Shown here: one piece after another, positions 33,051 to 41,329 of the stretch
How positions within the stretch are numbered: position 1 is the stretch's first letter
How the letters are laid out: each line of letters begins with the position of its first letter
Source: Bacillota bacterium
GTDB lineage: Bacteria > Bacillota > Clostridia > Lachnospirales > Lachnospiraceae
Direction: 5' to 3'
DNA length: 64,000 nt
NCBI GenBank assembly: GCA_023409535.1
Contig: JAEYGZ010000040.1
Coordinates: 109,928 to 173,927 of the forward strand
Notes under the pieces: model-generated
Database searches by the model: none
Seen by the model: only the letters and a program-made list of their open reading frames with translations
What the model was told of the DNA's origin: nothing
Position numbers and translations under genes: made by a program

Positions 33051-34487
33051 ATGAGGATTTTTGAACTATTAATCATTGTCACAATGATAATTTCGGCTAT
33101 CAATCTGGTTTTTCTGAAGCAAGCAAAGCTCATTTTCACATTGCCTGCAGCAACGGTATTGTTTGGCATATTAAGTACGATTTTCGAAGGCTACCGTATA
33201 CAGATGCTACCGGCATATCTGCTTGCTATGGTTTTTTTATTGGTTAACGTAATCAAGCATTTCACAGGGAAGCGCAATAAAAATAAGATATTCAAAGCTG
33301 CCGGAATATTTTTACTTGTTTTATCAACGGCGGTATCGGTTGCCTTCCCGGCTCTGTTTCCCATCGCAAAATTGCAGGCTCCGGACGGAGAGTATTCCGT
33401 TGGGACTATGACTATGTCCTTTACGGATCAATCAAGAAAGGGTATTTTTACCTCTTCTGAGCAATACCGGGAGATTGCGGTGCGGGCTTGGTACCCTGCC
33501 GGCGACATCAAAGATAAAAAGACGGCCGGTTTCATTAACAACAAGGAAATGAGCGAATATCTGGCGCAGAGCATGCGGATGCCCAACCTGTTTGACCAGA
33601 TGGCACTGGTAAAAACCCACAGCTATATGGATGCCGGAATATCCGACAGGCAGAGTAACTATCCCGTTATCTTGTTTTCCGGCGGATATTTGGGCTTTTC
33701 AGGGCAAAACACAATACTTATGGAAGTTTTAGCAAGTCACGGATATATCGTATTCGGCGTCTCACATCCATACGAAGATTTCGCCAGTGAATTCCCCGGA
33801 GGAAAAATAGTGCGTTTTAACACGCAGCAGGTAAATAACCTGCAAAACGAGCTTATAAGCATGAGCAAAGAATATCAGGGGGATACCTCCAGTGCGGATT
33901 TTATAAAATATCAAATCCAGAATGCAGAAATATCTAATAAAAGCGTACATATTTGGAGCGATGACCTTAAATTTATCGCGGATCAAGTTGAGGAACTTGC
34001 TAACGGCGAAATTAAAAGTATATTTGAAAATAAGCTTGATACATCCGCAATGGGCGTGTTCGGACATTCTTTCGGCGGCGCCGCAGCAGGACAGGCATGT
34101 CTGGAGGACAGCAGATTCAAAGGATTTATCAATATGGACGGTGCTCCGTTTGGAGATTCCATTTATACCATCATCAAACAGCCTTTTATGCTTATTAAGG
34201 GAGATGCTCACAGGGATTTGATTGAGGCAGGCTATGAGCCCAGGCAGACAAATTATATCGATGTCACCATAAACGGTGCCAATCATCTTGATTTTACAGA
34301 TTTCACCGTCCTTCTTCCCTCCTTAAAATATCTCGGGGCGCTGGGCAGCATCGGTGGGGAGTTACAGGAGGAAATTCTTAAGGATTATGTAACTTCATTT
34401 TTTAATAAATATCTAAAAGGTACAAATGAGCCTCTGCTTGAGGAAGGACTTCACAAGTATCCGGAAGTGACGGTCGAATTAAGGTGA
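33051..34487 (+). CDS. Membrane-anchored alpha/beta hydrolase, PAF-acetylhydrolase-like
   Basis: 478 residues. Four N-terminal hydrophobic segments (about 3-20, 26-45, 52-70, 83-105) precede a long alpha/beta hydrolase domain. The nucleophile elbow GHSFGG has Ser340. Asp363 (NMDGAPFG) and His412 (GANHLDF) complete a plausible triad. The arrangement of 'GVSHPYEDF' and 'GHSFGGAAA' matches the group II platelet-activating-factor acetylhydrolase relatives found in many bacteria, which cleave short acyl esters of lipids. The catalytic domain probably faces outside. Likely co-transcribed with the M23 peptidase. Confidence 0.82.
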   Translation: MRIFELLIIVTMIISAINLVFLKQAKLIFTLPAATVLFGILSTIFEGYRIQMLPAYLLAMVFLLVNVIKHFTGKRNKNKIFKAAGIFLLVLSTAVSVAFPALFPIAKLQAPDGEYSVGTMTMSFTDQSRKGIFTSSEQYREIAVRAWYPAGDIKDKKTAGFINNKEMSEYLAQSMRMPNLFDQMALVKTHSYMDAGISDRQSNYPVILFSGGYLGFSGQNTILMEVLASHGYIVFGVSHPYEDFASEFPGGKIVRFNTQQVNNLQNELISMSKEYQGDTSSADFIKYQIQNAEISNKSVHIWSDDLKFIADQVEELANGEIKSIFENKLDTSAMGVFGHSFGGAAAGQACLEDSRFKGFINMDGAPFGDSIYTIIKQPFMLIKGDAHRDLIEAGYEPRQTNYIDVTINGANHLDFTDFTVLLPSLKYLGALGSIGGELQEEILKDYVTSFFNKYLKGTNEPLLEEGLHKYPEVTVELR

Positions 34488-34777
34488 GAAACACAAGCCG
34501 GGAAGTGGGAATAGAGGTGAATAATGGAGAATAGAATTTTTCTTTTATAAGATGATTGCCGGGCGGAACGGGATTTGTTTTAACATTGAAGCAAGGGAGA
34601 TATACTAACAATAAAGCTTTTATTTCCTGATATAATTAGATATAATAAAACAAATAATTGTTCAAAGTTAGATTAATTAAATCCAAAGGAGGATAAGCTG
34701 AAATTCGGATTGCAGTAAAGTGGAATGTCGATAATAGATCAGAAGAAATGCTACAAATGATTTTAAGGAGTGGTTTT
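34488..34777 (+). other. Intergenic region before the PadR gene
   Basis: About 290 nt without a supportable gene. AT-rich, with a short dyad around TTAGATATAATAAA. A promoter for the PadR gene is expected but no good -35/-10 pair is clear. Confidence 0.35.
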
Positions 34778-35350
34778 ATGATGGAGAGTACCAGTTATTA
34801 TGTAATCTTGGGGATTTTAAGCTTAGGAGACTGCTCGGGATATGATATCAAAAGAAAGATAGAGAATGAAATAGGGTATTTTTATAAAGTCAGTAACGGT
34901 CAAATTTATCCGGTTCTGAAAAAGCTGGTAACACAGAGGAATGCTACTTACTTTACGGAGAAAAATGACGGAAAGCCGGATCGAAAGGTTTATGCGATTA
35001 CAGATCAGGGGCTTGCCGTATTAAAGGAATGGTTGGAAATCCGTACGGAAAACAAGCATAATAATGAACTATTGCTGAAGATATTTTTCGGAAGCAATGA
35101 ACCCATTGGCCAAAACATAAGATTAATCAATGATTTTAAGAAACTTAACCAAAAAAATCTGGACATATATAACAATATTTCGGAGTGTTTTAATTTGTCA
35201 ACAATTGATGAGCTGCATGGCTTTTATAACTATTTTACTTTGAGGTACGGTCAGCTGATTACCAAAGCCTATATTGATTGGGGCAATGAAATAATCGGGA
35301 TTTTGGAGGAATTGAAGGAAGCCAATGATCCCGATAGTATGAAAGAATAA
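34778..35350 (+). CDS. PadR-family transcriptional regulator
   Basis: 190 residues from the ATG at 34778, which has AAGGAGTGG 7 nt upstream. The PadR winged-helix domain (about 3-85) includes SGYDIKRKIEN, SNGQIYPVLKKL and the wing GKPDRKVYAITDQG. The C-terminal helical half (about 90-185) is of the Vir_act_alpha_C type, used for dimerisation. Target genes unknown; no drug-export gene adjoins in the same direction except the broken permease at 37679. Confidence 0.9.
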   Translation: MMESTSYYVILGILSLGDCSGYDIKRKIENEIGYFYKVSNGQIYPVLKKLVTQRNATYFTEKNDGKPDRKVYAITDQGLAVLKEWLEIRTENKHNNELLLKIFFGSNEPIGQNIRLINDFKKLNQKNLDIYNNISECFNLSTIDELHGFYNYFTLRYGQLITKAYIDWGNEIIGILEELKEANDPDSMKE

Positions 35351-35398
35351 GTAATTAATGCAAGTGATATAACAAATAAGATCAGTGAACGTTATAAT

Positions 35399-35476
35399 TG
35401 AACCAACCCCCAAAAGTTAGACCAAAATGATAGGTACCCCCTTTGCTGGTTTTGTCCAGTAAAGGGGGTACCTATC
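35399..35476. mobile_element. Solo end of an IS3-family element with a 21-bp hairpin
   Basis: TGAACCAACCCCCAAAAGTT followed by AGACC is the typical terminal sequence of IS3/IS150-type elements. Just inside lies a 21-bp inverted repeat (35429-35449 with 35456-35476, 6-nt loop, one G-T wobble), containing GGTACCCCCTTT and its complement. No transposase coding sequence or opposite end follows, so only a remnant remains. The rest of 35351-35654 (about 300 nt) is otherwise AT-rich without a gene. Confidence 0.55.
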
Positions 35477-35654
35477 AAAAATCTAGCGATTGGGAGGTCT
35501 TTTTTTATTTACAGGTTAATATTGACAGCATAATGTAATAGAAATATAATAAGTACAAAAGATATATGTCAATAAGACATATATCTAAAAGACATAATTT
35601 ATAAAATTGACGGATTAGTAATAGAATGATTTCAAAGTAAGGAGGGGACTGTGT

Positions 35655-36752
35655 ATGATAAGGAAATGGATGATGGTATTACTTATTACGGTACTTTTAT
35701 TAAACATTACAGGATGCAGCGCAAAGAATGAAAATGCTCAAAAGGAAAACTCCCCAACAGAAGCTCAGCAAGAATTAACGGATGGTAAGGAGGAAAGTCA
35801 GGAAAGCCAGAAAAATCAAGAAAATCTGAATGCAGAACCGACAGCGGTACCTAATTATGAGACGGAAGAGGAAGGCGCATCCATTGTGTATATGACCGAG
35901 GACATAAGTCCTGAGGGATTAATGCGAATCTATGAGGCTCTGGGCAGGGAAGCAGACGGAAAGGTTGCTGTAAAGGTACATATGGGCGAGCCGGGCGGCA
36001 ATAATTATCTTAAACCGGATCTAATAAAAGATTTGGTGGTTTCTGTCGACGGTACCTTTGTAGATAGTAATACCGCATACGGCGGGCTTCGCACCAGCAC
36101 TGCCGCGCATATGCAGGCTGCGGAGGATCATGGCTTTACAGCTTATACTTCAGTGGATATTCTGGATTCAGAGGGCTATATCAGCTTGCCTATCGAAAAT
36201 GGCAAGCACCTGACAGAAGATTTGGTAGGTTCCCATTATGAGAATTATGATTTTATTATGGTCATTTCCCATTTTAAGGGCCACGCCATGGGTGGCTTTG
36301 GCGGAGCAATTAAAAACATATCCATTGGCTTTGCTAATCCGCAGGGAAAGAATTTAATCCACAATGCCGGAACCAGTGATAAAAACAGTTGGTTATATGG
36401 GAGCTATGATCAGGATGCTTTTCTCGAGTCTATGGCAGAGGCTGCAAAGGCAATCATTGATAATGCCAAGGATAATATTCTGTATATTAATATCATGAAC
36501 AACCTTTCGATTGACTGTGATTGTGATCCGCACCCGGCTGCTCCCGTGATGGAGGATATCGGTATCCTTGCATCCCTTGATCCTGTTGCACTTGACAGAG
36601 CTTGCGTGGATCAGATTTATGCGGCTGATGAAAAGACAAGTGCAACGCTGAGAAACCGGATCGAAATAAAAAACGGAACACATACGCTTGATTATGCGGA
36701 AGAGCTTGGCATTGGAATGCAGAAATATAATATGGTAAAGCTTGATGAGTGA
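35655..36752 (+). CDS. DUF362-domain lipoprotein
   Basis: 365 residues, AAGGAGGGG upstream. Signal peptide with lipobox ITGC (Cys about residue 22), then a Gln/Glu/Asn-rich linker to about residue 60. A DUF362 domain follows (KVAVKVHMGEPGGNNYLKPD; FIMVISHFKGHAMGGFGGAIKNISIG; CDCDPHPAAP; DPVALDRACVDQIY). The cysteines in DCDCDPH and the His residues are the conserved features. DUF362 proteins often sit beside ferredoxin-type domains, absent here. The gene overlaps the next permease gene by 8 nt, so the two form a unit on the outer surface and membrane. Function not established. Confidence 0.82.
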   Translation: MIRKWMMVLLITVLLLNITGCSAKNENAQKENSPTEAQQELTDGKEESQESQKNQENLNAEPTAVPNYETEEEGASIVYMTEDISPEGLMRIYEALGREADGKVAVKVHMGEPGGNNYLKPDLIKDLVVSVDGTFVDSNTAYGGLRTSTAAHMQAAEDHGFTAYTSVDILDSEGYISLPIENGKHLTEDLVGSHYENYDFIMVISHFKGHAMGGFGGAIKNISIGFANPQGKNLIHNAGTSDKNSWLYGSYDQDAFLESMAEAAKAIIDNAKDNILYINIMNNLSIDCDCDPHPAAPVMEDIGILASLDPVALDRACVDQIYAADEKTSATLRNRIEIKNGTHTLDYAEELGIGMQKYNMVKLDE

Positions 36753-37644
36753 TATAATCAAACGGGAAGCCATCTATTTTTGGTATTATTTTACGATACA
36801 GTTCGGATTTATTTTTAAGTATTGGCTCATAGGAATTATACTGGGATCTTTTATTTCGGTCTTTGGCAAAGATAAGATACATACTTTGTTCGCCAGAATG
36901 CAAAATAGCCGTTGGGGAATATTGGGTATCATACCTGCGAGTCTGTTAGGGATAGCGTCACCGCTGTGCATGTATGGGACCATTCCCATAGCTGCTTCTT
37001 TTTCAGAAAAAGGTATGCGGGATGACTGGTTAACAGCTTTTATGATGAGTTCTATATTGTTGAATCCTCAGCTGCTGATTTACAGTACTGCGCTTGGAAA
37101 AACGGCACTGGCAGTCCGATTGCTGTCCTGTGTGTTATGCGGAGTAGTTGCAGGGTTATGTATTCATATATTTTATAGAAATAAGAAGTTTTTTAATTTT
37201 ACCGGTTTCGGAACTGTTTCGAACAGGGATACGGATCCCAATATTCTATTACGTTTACTGAAGAATATAGGAAGGAATATCAAGGCTACCGGAATTTACT
37301 TTTTCATCGGTATTATTCTTTCGGTATTGTTTCAGCGTTATGTACCTGCCGGTTCCTTTGCCGGTTTCTTTGGAGACCACAGATTTGGAGTACTGATGGC
37401 AGCTACGATCGGTGTTCCCTTATATGTTTGCGGCGGAGGAACCGTTCCATTACTCAGCGAGTGGCTGCAGTCGGGTATGAGCATGGGAGCCGCTGCAGCA
37501 TTTATGATTACCGGACCTGCAACAAAAATTACAAACCTTGGAGCTGTAAAGGCTATCCTTGGAGCAAAGCATTTTATTTTTTACATAATGTATGTAATTT
37601 TTTATGCATTTATTGCAGGTATCCTATTAAATTGGATTTTATAA
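36745..37644 (+). CDS. Permease of the UPF0718/DUF318 (ArsP-like) family
   Basis: 300 residues from the ATG at 36745 inside the end of the DUF362 gene. About eight membrane segments, in two related halves: IASPLCMYGTIPIAASF (about 73-89) and LYVCGGGTVPLLSEWLQSGM (about 227-246), followed by ITGPATKITNLG. Each half has the Cys and the G-x-x-P motif of the DUF318 family, to which ArsP (organoarsenical exporter) belongs. Substrate here unknown; pairing with a DUF362 lipoprotein is the useful clue. Confidence 0.82.
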   Translation: MSDIIKREAIYFWYYFTIQFGFIFKYWLIGIILGSFISVFGKDKIHTLFARMQNSRWGILGIIPASLLGIASPLCMYGTIPIAASFSEKGMRDDWLTAFMMSSILLNPQLLIYSTALGKTALAVRLLSCVLCGVVAGLCIHIFYRNKKFFNFTGFGTVSNRDTDPNILLRLLKNIGRNIKATGIYFFIGIILSVLFQRYVPAGSFAGFFGDHRFGVLMAATIGVPLYVCGGGTVPLLSEWLQSGMSMGAAAAFMITGPATKITNLGAVKAILGAKHFIFYIMYVIFYAFIAGILLNWIL

Positions 37645-37678
37645 CAGAAGCGGATTGACTGTTTCATTCGTAATGTAG

Positions 37679-37972
37679 CATTCTGCAGTATGGAAAGTTA
37701 TAGGACTTGCAGCTTTGGTTTTAGGTTGGGTGCCAAGACTGGGTAAAGTTATTTATGTATATCTTGGCTATTCCTTTGCATTAAATTACTTTGGCGGAAT
37801 ATTAGATTTACCGGAATGGTTTTCAAAAACAGCTGTCCAAAGCTGGATACCGCGAATGCCGATAGATAAATTTGATGCAACAATCTTTATAACTATGTCA
37901 GTAATCAGTATTGCTTTGATGATATTCGGCTATCTTGGATATCTCAGACGGGATATGGTTGAGGGTGCATAA
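37679..37972 (+). pseudogene. C-terminal remnant of an ABC-2 exporter permease
   Basis: The frame is open only after a TAG at 37676, and has no proper start. About 97 residues match the C-terminal end of large drug-type ABC permeases (LGYSFALNYFGGILDLPEW, AVQSWIPRMPIDKF, GYLGYLRRDM) with two helices. The other several hundred residues are missing. A short GTTTCATTCGTAATG stretch upstream shows no coding content. Most likely the tail of a deleted transporter that the PadR regulator at 34778 may once have controlled. Confidence 0.65.
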
Positions 37973-37987
37973 TAACCGAAGGAATCT

Positions 37988-38040
37988 ATAGAATAAAAAA
38001 GCACGAAACTTGCTATTCGTTTCGTGCTTTTTTATTCTAT
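37988..38040. terminator. Long bidirectional terminator
   Basis: A 22-bp perfect inverted repeat (37988-38009 with 38019-38040, 9-nt loop). It contains GCACGAAAC/GTTTCGTGC flanked by A6 and T6 tracts, so it works in both directions. Follows the permease remnant. Confidence 0.9.
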
Positions 38041-38222
38041 ATCGAAAATATCTTGATTTTTTATCAAAAACTGGGTAAAATCATCATTAGAAAATATTAT
38101 TTATCATAAATGTAATTTATTATCCGGTTGGACAGGTAACTGTTTCAAGATTTTAGCTTAATGGGTGGAGAGCTTCGTATGAGTTTTCCGCCTTTTTATT
38201 TTGTTTAGAAAGGACGATTTCA

Positions 38223-39212
38223 ATGCAATATTTTTTATTAATTCTGGGATTAATTATGATAGTCAGGAGTGCAGATGTTTTAATTACTTCAACTTCAAAA
38301 ATTGCAAAGCGATATGGAGTTTCCTCCTTCGTTATAGGCATTACTGTAGTAGCTTTTGGCACAAGTGCGCCGGAGCTTGCAGTTGGAATTATCTCTGGAA
38401 TAACACACACCAATCAATTAACGCTTGGTAATATCATTGGAAGCTCTTTATCAAATACGGCAATGATTGTAGGAATCTCAGCCATTATCATGCCACTGCA
38501 GGTAAGGGATTCCGTAGTCAGACGCGAAATCCCGATGCTAACAGGCATTCAGATAATTCTGACCATCATGCTTTTTACGGATGGAAGGCTGTCCCGTATT
38601 GACGGCGCCATACTTTTGAGCGGTTTTATTGGTTTTATGCTATATATTATCAAAGATTCGAGAGGCTCATTAAAAATAGATATTGATGCGGAAGGAGATA
38701 TCGATACGGATGCAGATGGGAACCAGGTACCGCAGGAAATTATAGATGCCAAAGGCAAAGAAAACATGATTAAGCTGTGGTGCTTTTCTGTTCTTTCCCT
38801 CGTCGGTCTTTTCGTTGGCGGAAGGCTGACGGTTGGAAGCAGTACGAATATTGCTCATAGCTTAGGTCTGAGTGAAACTATGATTGGACTTACTGTGGTT
38901 GCTATAGCAACTACCATGCCTGAGTTAATAACCAGTATTATTGCTGCCGTTAAAAAGGAGCCTGATATCGTTTTGGGGAATTGTATCGGCAGCAACATTT
39001 TCAACATTCTGCTGGTTCTCGGTCTCTCCTCCGTCATATCACCAATTACGACGGAGGCGGCTCTTTGGCTTGATGTCTCTATTATGCTGATCCTCACGAT
39101 TTTTGTTTTTATAGTGTCGTTGGTCAGAAAAAGAGTTAGGCGTGGGGCCGGTGGTTTTCTCTTGATTATTTATATTTCATATCTTGTATACAAAGTGATT
39201 ACTGCACTTTAA
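38223..39212 (+). CDS. Calcium/sodium antiporter (CaCA family, YrbG-like)
   Basis: 329 residues, AAAGGACG upstream. Two inverted repeats with the alpha motifs GTSAPELAVGI ... LGNIIGSSLSNTAMI (about 41-77) and ATTMPELITSI ... LGNCIGSNIFNILLVLG (about 225-265), both with the acidic residue in the membrane and the GS(N/S) pair. A cytosolic acidic loop (about 143-180, rich in Asp) joins the halves. Exchange of Ca2+ for Na+ or H+ is the expected activity. Monocistronic with its own terminator. Confidence 0.9.
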   Translation: MQYFLLILGLIMIVRSADVLITSTSKIAKRYGVSSFVIGITVVAFGTSAPELAVGIISGITHTNQLTLGNIIGSSLSNTAMIVGISAIIMPLQVRDSVVRREIPMLTGIQIILTIMLFTDGRLSRIDGAILLSGFIGFMLYIIKDSRGSLKIDIDAEGDIDTDADGNQVPQEIIDAKGKENMIKLWCFSVLSLVGLFVGGRLTVGSSTNIAHSLGLSETMIGLTVVAIATTMPELITSIIAAVKKEPDIVLGNCIGSNIFNILLVLGLSSVISPITTEAALWLDVSIMLILTIFVFIVSLVRKRVRRGAGGFLLIIYISYLVYKVITAL

Positions 39213-39220
39213 AAGTTAAT

Positions 39221-39264
39221 AATCAGCCGCACATGGGTAAAGCCGGTGAGGCTGATTTTTTTTA
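39221..39264 (+). terminator. Terminator after the antiporter gene
   Basis: AATCAGCC (39221-39228) pairs with GGCTGATT (39250-39257), followed by TTTTTT. Confidence 0.8.
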
Positions 39265-39395
39265 CTGAGATACAATTCGAGATCATAATTCAGAAATATA
39301 GTGACAATATTTACAAAATATGGTAATATATGAATGGCTATATTGGTGAAATTACCTTAAACAATAACGAAATCAATGAAAAAGGATAGGTTCGT

Positions 39396-41195
39396 ATGCT
39401 GCGCAAAAAATTTTTATCTATGAATCTGTTTGCGAAATTTATGATTATGTTATTGTTAATATCAATCCTCCCGATTCTATTAATTCAATTTATCTCATAT
39501 AAAATAAGTACTTCTACTGTAGAGAAGCAGACGAAGGAACTGATTATGGCAAACCTCCAGCAATCCAGCAATAGTGTGGAGGATTTTTTTCATGCTTATG
39601 ACAAGATTATTATGGATATTTATACTGACAGCAGTTATATTGATAATTTAAAATATATCAACGTCTGGGATTCCAAATATTATGATACGGCGAAGCATCA
39701 GATTGAGGAGAAGCTTGAAAATATCGTTTATGTATATTCAGAGATACTGGGAATTGCCATCGTCGGTTTAAATGGTGATGCCACCTTTTATGATACGGTT
39801 ACGCTATCCGGAGAGGAAAGCTTTTGTTTTGATGTGGATCATATAAGGACAGATGCAATGTTTAAAGACTCTTTAAACGTAAAAAATGCTGTTTATTCTG
39901 GTACAATCCATAAGACGGACAGGAATTACGGAAGCAAAAAATTTTTTTACATAGCGCATCAGCTGACAGATTTCAACAATTATAAGAATGGACCGGTTGG
40001 AAGTATTATTTTGTGTATCGATGAAAATGCACTTCGCAATGTTTATTCGGCCGGTATGGATTTCAACTCAAATTTAACATTCCTGGTAAACCAAAAGGGA
40101 GATATTATTTCTTTCCCGATGGAAGCTTTCGTAGGACTGAATTTGTTCCAGGATTATCGCAAGGAGAGTATTGAAAAAGCAACGATAAATTTCTTTCAGC
40201 ATAATAATTTTATGAATTCAAAGCGGTTGGAGGTGCATACCAGTAGTATTAAAGGCGGGGTGTTTACTCTGATTAACGTCCACAATTTAACCTATGCATT
40301 AAGAGATGTCCAGAATATTTCCATGATTATTATTTTAATCGGGATTTTGGTTGGTATGGCGTGCATTTTAATCTCCATGTCTTTTGCGGCAGGTACCGAT
40401 AACTCCGTGAAGAAAATCATTCACGCTATGGGAAGAGCGGATCAGGGTGATTATGATGTCCAGTTATCCTTGGAGGGTAAGGATGAATTTGCACGAATTG
40501 CCCACCACTTTAACGACATGATAATCAGAATCAAGGAATCTAATCAGCAGGAAAGGGAAGCGCTGGTCCGGAAAAAGGATGCGGAAATCAAATCCCTGGA
40601 GGCACAGATTAATCCCCATTTTTTATATAATACCTTGGATGCGATTAATTGGGTTGCAATAGAACATGAGGAATACCATATAAGCAAGATGCTCATTCAT
40701 TTGGCAGCCATATTAAGATACAGCATTCAAAAATCCAATGCAATCGTAACGCTGCAGGAGGAGCTGGAATATTTAAAAAAGTATATTTATCTGCAGCAGC
40801 AGCGGTTTTGTAATTCATTTCAGTACAAAATCCAAATGGATGACACCTTAACGGGCTGCCGTATCCATAAACTGCTGATACAGCCCTTAATTGAAAATAC
40901 TATTGTACATGGCTTTCCGGGCACTACGGGTCAGGATGAAATACAAATAATCATTCAAAAGCAATACGATACCTATATTCAAATCCAGGTAAAGGATAAC
41001 GGGAAGGGTATGCCCCGGGAGCTGACAGAAGCTTTTAACAGCTATGATTATAGAACAGATAAGGTTGAAACGAGCATAGGTGTGAGGAATGTAATTACAA
41101 GACTAAAACTATATTACGGCGACAATACTTGTTTTCATATGGATTCAAGCGAACAAGGAACAAATGTAACGATTATGGTGCCATATGAATTATAA
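39396..41195 (+). CDS. Sensor histidine kinase, YesM type
   Basis: 599 residues. Transmembrane helices at about 12-35 and 308-330 enclose a Cache-type extracellular sensor (about 40-300). A HAMP domain (about 332-385), a coiled region (REALVRKKDAEIKSLEAQ) and a His_kinase domain with the conserved His408 (INPHFLYNTLD) follow. The ATPase domain has DNGKGMP and GVRNVITRL. This is the LytS/YesM architecture. It pairs with the AraC-type response regulator 134 nt downstream and, from context, senses a sugar or oligomer that induces the binding protein and transporter genes that follow. Confidence 0.93.
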   Translation: MLRKKFLSMNLFAKFMIMLLLISILPILLIQFISYKISTSTVEKQTKELIMANLQQSSNSVEDFFHAYDKIIMDIYTDSSYIDNLKYINVWDSKYYDTAKHQIEEKLENIVYVYSEILGIAIVGLNGDATFYDTVTLSGEESFCFDVDHIRTDAMFKDSLNVKNAVYSGTIHKTDRNYGSKKFFYIAHQLTDFNNYKNGPVGSIILCIDENALRNVYSAGMDFNSNLTFLVNQKGDIISFPMEAFVGLNLFQDYRKESIEKATINFFQHNNFMNSKRLEVHTSSIKGGVFTLINVHNLTYALRDVQNISMIIILIGILVGMACILISMSFAAGTDNSVKKIIHAMGRADQGDYDVQLSLEGKDEFARIAHHFNDMIIRIKESNQQEREALVRKKDAEIKSLEAQINPHFLYNTLDAINWVAIEHEEYHISKMLIHLAAILRYSIQKSNAIVTLQEELEYLKKYIYLQQQRFCNSFQYKIQMDDTLTGCRIHKLLIQPLIENTIVHGFPGTTGQDEIQIIIQKQYDTYIQIQVKDNGKGMPRELTEAFNSYDYRTDKVETSIGVRNVITRLKLYYGDNTCFHMDSSEQGTNVTIMVPYEL

Positions 41196-41329
41196 GCAGC
41201 TGTATGCAGAGCCTGGCAAATGTATTGCATAAAGAAAACGATTGTGAAGCGCGGGCAGTGCGAAAATATTTCGTACGGCAGCTTTGTGTCTTCCGCTCAA
41301 GGTTTGCATGCGATGAGAAAGGCATGGTT

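Noticed and set aside
33762..34286. 174-codon minus-strand frame inside the hydrolase gene
   Set aside because: Shadow of the alpha/beta hydrolase gene, no start signals or recognisable domain.
41204..41329. N-terminal extension of the YesN-type regulator
   Set aside because: The extra 42 residues precede the receiver domain, which normally begins at the N-terminus, and have no ribosome binding site.
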